A stretch of 64,000 bases of DNA from Halomonas sp. BDJS001 (GTDB lineage: Bacteria; Pseudomonadota; Gammaproteobacteria; Pseudomonadales; Halomonadaceae), in assembly GCF_026104355.1 (NCBI RefSeq), contig NZ_CP110535.1, positions 372,001 through 436,000 on the forward strand. Direction: 5' to 3'. Shown here piece after piece: positions 62,453 through 64,000 of the stretch (positions are counted from its first letter, which is position 1; every line of letters starts with the position of its first letter). Made by a program: the position numbers and the translations under genes. Below the pieces are notes generated by a model. The model did not search any database, was not told the origin of the DNA, and saw only the letters and a program-made list of their open reading frames with translations.

Positions 62453-63810
62453 TCGTCGGCATTGAGACCGTGCTTTTTCAGTTTGTCGTAGAAGGTTTTG
62501 CGTGGGATACCCAAGTGACGGCAAACGTCGGTTACCCGGCCGTGGTAGCGTGACAGTGATTGGCTGATCAGACTCTTTTCAAACAGCTCTACCTGGCGTG
62601 GCAGGGTAGGTTCTTCGGTGTCGGCATTGACCCCTTCCAACAGCGCATCCAGGCGGTAATCAAAGGCGGCCCCAAGCAGCACGTAGCGCTCGGCAAGGTT
62701 ACGCAGCTCGCGTACGTTACCGGGCCAGTCATGGGCTAGTAGAGCCGCAATGGCGTGGCTGTCGAGGGTCGGTGCTTCCAGCCCACTGCGATTGGCCGCG
62801 ACCACGGCAAAGTGCTGGAACAGCAAGGGGATATCCTCACGCCGCTCGCGCAGCGCAGGTAGCGGCAGGGTGACTACGTTGAGCCGGTAGTAAAGGTCTT
62901 CGCGGAAATGCCCCTCTTCGGAGGCGGCTTTGAGATCCACCTTGGTGGCCGCGATAACGCGGATGTCGAGCGGCACGGTTTCATTGGCGCCCAGCCGTTC
63001 GACGCTGCGCTCTTGCAGTACCCGCAGCAATTTGACCTGCAGTGCCATGGGCATTGACTCGATCTCATCCAGAAACACCGTGCCGCCGTTGGCGTGCTCA
63101 AACTTGCCGATGCGCCGCTCGACGGCACCGGTGAAGGCGCCTTTCTCATGCCCAAACAGCTCCGATTCAATGGTGTTTTCAGGCACTGCGCCGCAGTTAA
63201 TCGCCATAAAGGGGCTGTTACGGCGCCCGCTGCGCTCGTGAATCGCACGGGCCACCAGGTCTTTTCCGGTTCCCGTCTCACCAAACAGTAGTACATCGGC
63301 TTCGACTTGGCTGATGCGCTGAATCATGGCGGCCAGCCGCGAAATGACCGCTGTGCGGCCAACTAAGCGCGGGCCAAGCGCTGCTTGTTGCACTTCCAGT
63401 TCGGCTTTAAGACGGTGGTTTTCCAGACTGAGCTGGCGCTTCTCTATGCCTCGGCGCACCACATCCAGCAACTGATCACCGGCAAACGGCTTCTCAAGAA
63501 AATCCCAGGCCCCAGCGCGCATGGCTTCTACGGCCGTGGAAATGTCGCCGTGGCCAGTGATTAAGATAATGGGCAGAGTGGCGTCGCGGCTATGTAGCTC
63601 ATGGAGCAGTGCCATGCCATCCATACCCGGCATGCGGATATCGCTGACGATTACCCCTGGGAAGTCAGGTGTCAATGCCGCCAGCGCTTGTTCTGCTGAT
63701 TCAAAGCAGTAAGGCGTGTAGCCCGCGAGTTCAAGGGTTTGGCTGGCGGTGATCCGCAGGTGCGGTTCGTCGTCGATCACCATGACCGGCAGCGTCGACG
63801 GCTCATGCAT
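62428..63810 (-). CDS. dctD: Sigma-54-dependent response regulator, DctD type
   Basis: 460 residues. Receiver domain with Asp in VIVSDIRMPGMDG and Lys in FLEKPFAG; AAA+ domain with Walker A GETGTGKD, sigma-54-contacting GAFTGA, and VFLDEIESMP; and a C-terminal helix-turn-helix (GRVTDVCRHLGIPRKTFYDKLKKHG). This pattern is that of DctD, which activates C4-dicarboxylate transport genes. No dct genes are next to it in the window, so the target is unproven. The start overlaps the sensor kinase stop by eight bases. Confidence 0.87.
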   Translation of the reverse strand: MHEPSTLPVMVIDDEPHLRITASQTLELAGYTPYCFESAEQALAALTPDFPGVIVSDIRMPGMDGMALLHELHSRDATLPIILITGHGDISTAVEAMRAGAWDFLEKPFAGDQLLDVVRRGIEKRQLSLENHRLKAELEVQQAALGPRLVGRTAVISRLAAMIQRISQVEADVLLFGETGTGKDLVARAIHERSGRRNSPFMAINCGAVPENTIESELFGHEKGAFTGAVERRIGKFEHANGGTVFLDEIESMPMALQVKLLRVLQERSVERLGANETVPLDIRVIAATKVDLKAASEEGHFREDLYYRLNVVTLPLPALRERREDIPLLFQHFAVVAANRSGLEAPTLDSHAIAALLAHDWPGNVRELRNLAERYVLLGAAFDYRLDALLEGVNADTEEPTLPRQVELFEKSLISQSLSRYHGRVTDVCRHLGIPRKTFYDKLKKHGLNADDYRHSSEP

Positions 63811-64000
63811 AAGAGGGGCTCTCCTGGTTGTGGGTTAGGGGCGAGTGGGGCAGTGTAATGGTAAAGCTAGCACCGCCATTGGGCTGATTTGCAGCCTGCA
63901 GCTTGCCGCCTAAATCATCCATGATCCGCGACGAGATCGAGAGCCCCAGGCCTAAACCACTTCCCGGTGCTTTGGTGGTAAAAAAGGGTTCAAAAATATG
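63803..64000 (-). CDS. dctB: Sensor histidine kinase, DctB type (C-terminal end only)
   Basis: Only the last 65 residues are in the window; the gene continues past base 64000. They hold the end of the HATPase domain: IFEPFFTTKAPGSGLGLGLSIS (F and G2 boxes) and GGASFTITLP at the end. It overlaps the DctD-like regulator by eight bases and is its cognate kinase by position. The family name rests on the partner, since the sensor domain lies outside. Confidence 0.8.
   Translation of the reverse strand, partial: HIFEPFFTTKAPGSGLGLGLSISSRIMDDLGGKLQAANQPNGGASFTITLPHSPLTHNQESPSYA

Overview
The window is a gene-dense stretch of chromosome from a moderately halophilic gammaproteobacterium of the Halomonas / Vreelandella group. 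The evidence is the 16S rRNA sequence, the Pseudomonas-like gene orders (rbfA-truB-rpsO-pnp; dksA-gluQ-cbrX-cbrA-cbrB-pcnB-folK-panB-panC; pilT/yggS-proC-yggT-metX-metW), acidic proteins and osmolyte/organic-acid type transporters. No prophage, insertion sequence, CRISPR array or tRNA gene was seen.

Layout. 1-3.9 kb: translation/RNA-decay cluster rbfA(partial)-truB-rpsO-pnp. 4.1-6.5 kb: an MFS exporter and a thiolase. 6.7-17.8 kb (minus strand): panD, panC, panB, folK, pcnB, then a 920-base gap, then the CbrB and CbrA two-component regulator, small cbrX, gluQ and dksA. 18.0-25.8 kb: aminotransferase-sfsA, a DUF4426 protein with metW-metX, then yggT-proC-yggS and divergent pilT. 25.9-28.4 kb: anmK and tyrS. 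28.5-33.8 kb: one complete rRNA operon (16S-23S-5S) whose 16S-23S spacer has no tRNA. 33.9-38.4 kb: dgt, a membrane NERD protein, yciH, a HAD phosphatase, a secreted very acidic protein and a small phasin-like protein. 38.5-46.6 kb: central carbon genes fba, pgk, epd, lrgB, lrgA, tkt, and divergent metK. 46.8-49.7 kb: a FeCT-type ABC importer behind a possible Fur box. 49.8-57.3 kb: ligB, an AEC permease, metF, a TAXI-TRAP transporter and yheV. 57.4-64 kb: prlC, an NSS-family sodium symporter, a gamma-carbonic anhydrase, a ydjM-like gene with a LexA box, and a DctD/DctB-type two-component pair cut by the window edge.

The main discovery candidate is in the apparently empty gap between cbrB and pcnB (minus strand, about 11609 to 11145). 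It has no convincing protein, but its transcript would carry eight A-rich AANAANAA motifs, the binding signature of Hfq/Crc. It is preceded by a correctly spaced sigma-54 promoter, a possible IHF site and a TGTTACC/GGTAACA inverted pair, and ends near a strong hairpin. This matches the place and logic of the Pseudomonas small RNA CrcZ, which CbrA/CbrB activate and which titrates Hfq/Crc to relieve carbon catabolite repression. It suggests that a CbrAB-CrcZ-Hfq/Crc circuit exists in Halomonas. I do not know of a description in this group.

Other notable items are three intergenic arrays of degenerate 13-16 bp A/T-rich tandem repeats, one of which runs into the end of panB; a nested palindromic element between sfsA and the DUF4426 gene; a consensus SOS box in front of the ydjM homologue; and palindromic operator candidates upstream of the phasin-like gene and the TAXI-TRAP genes.
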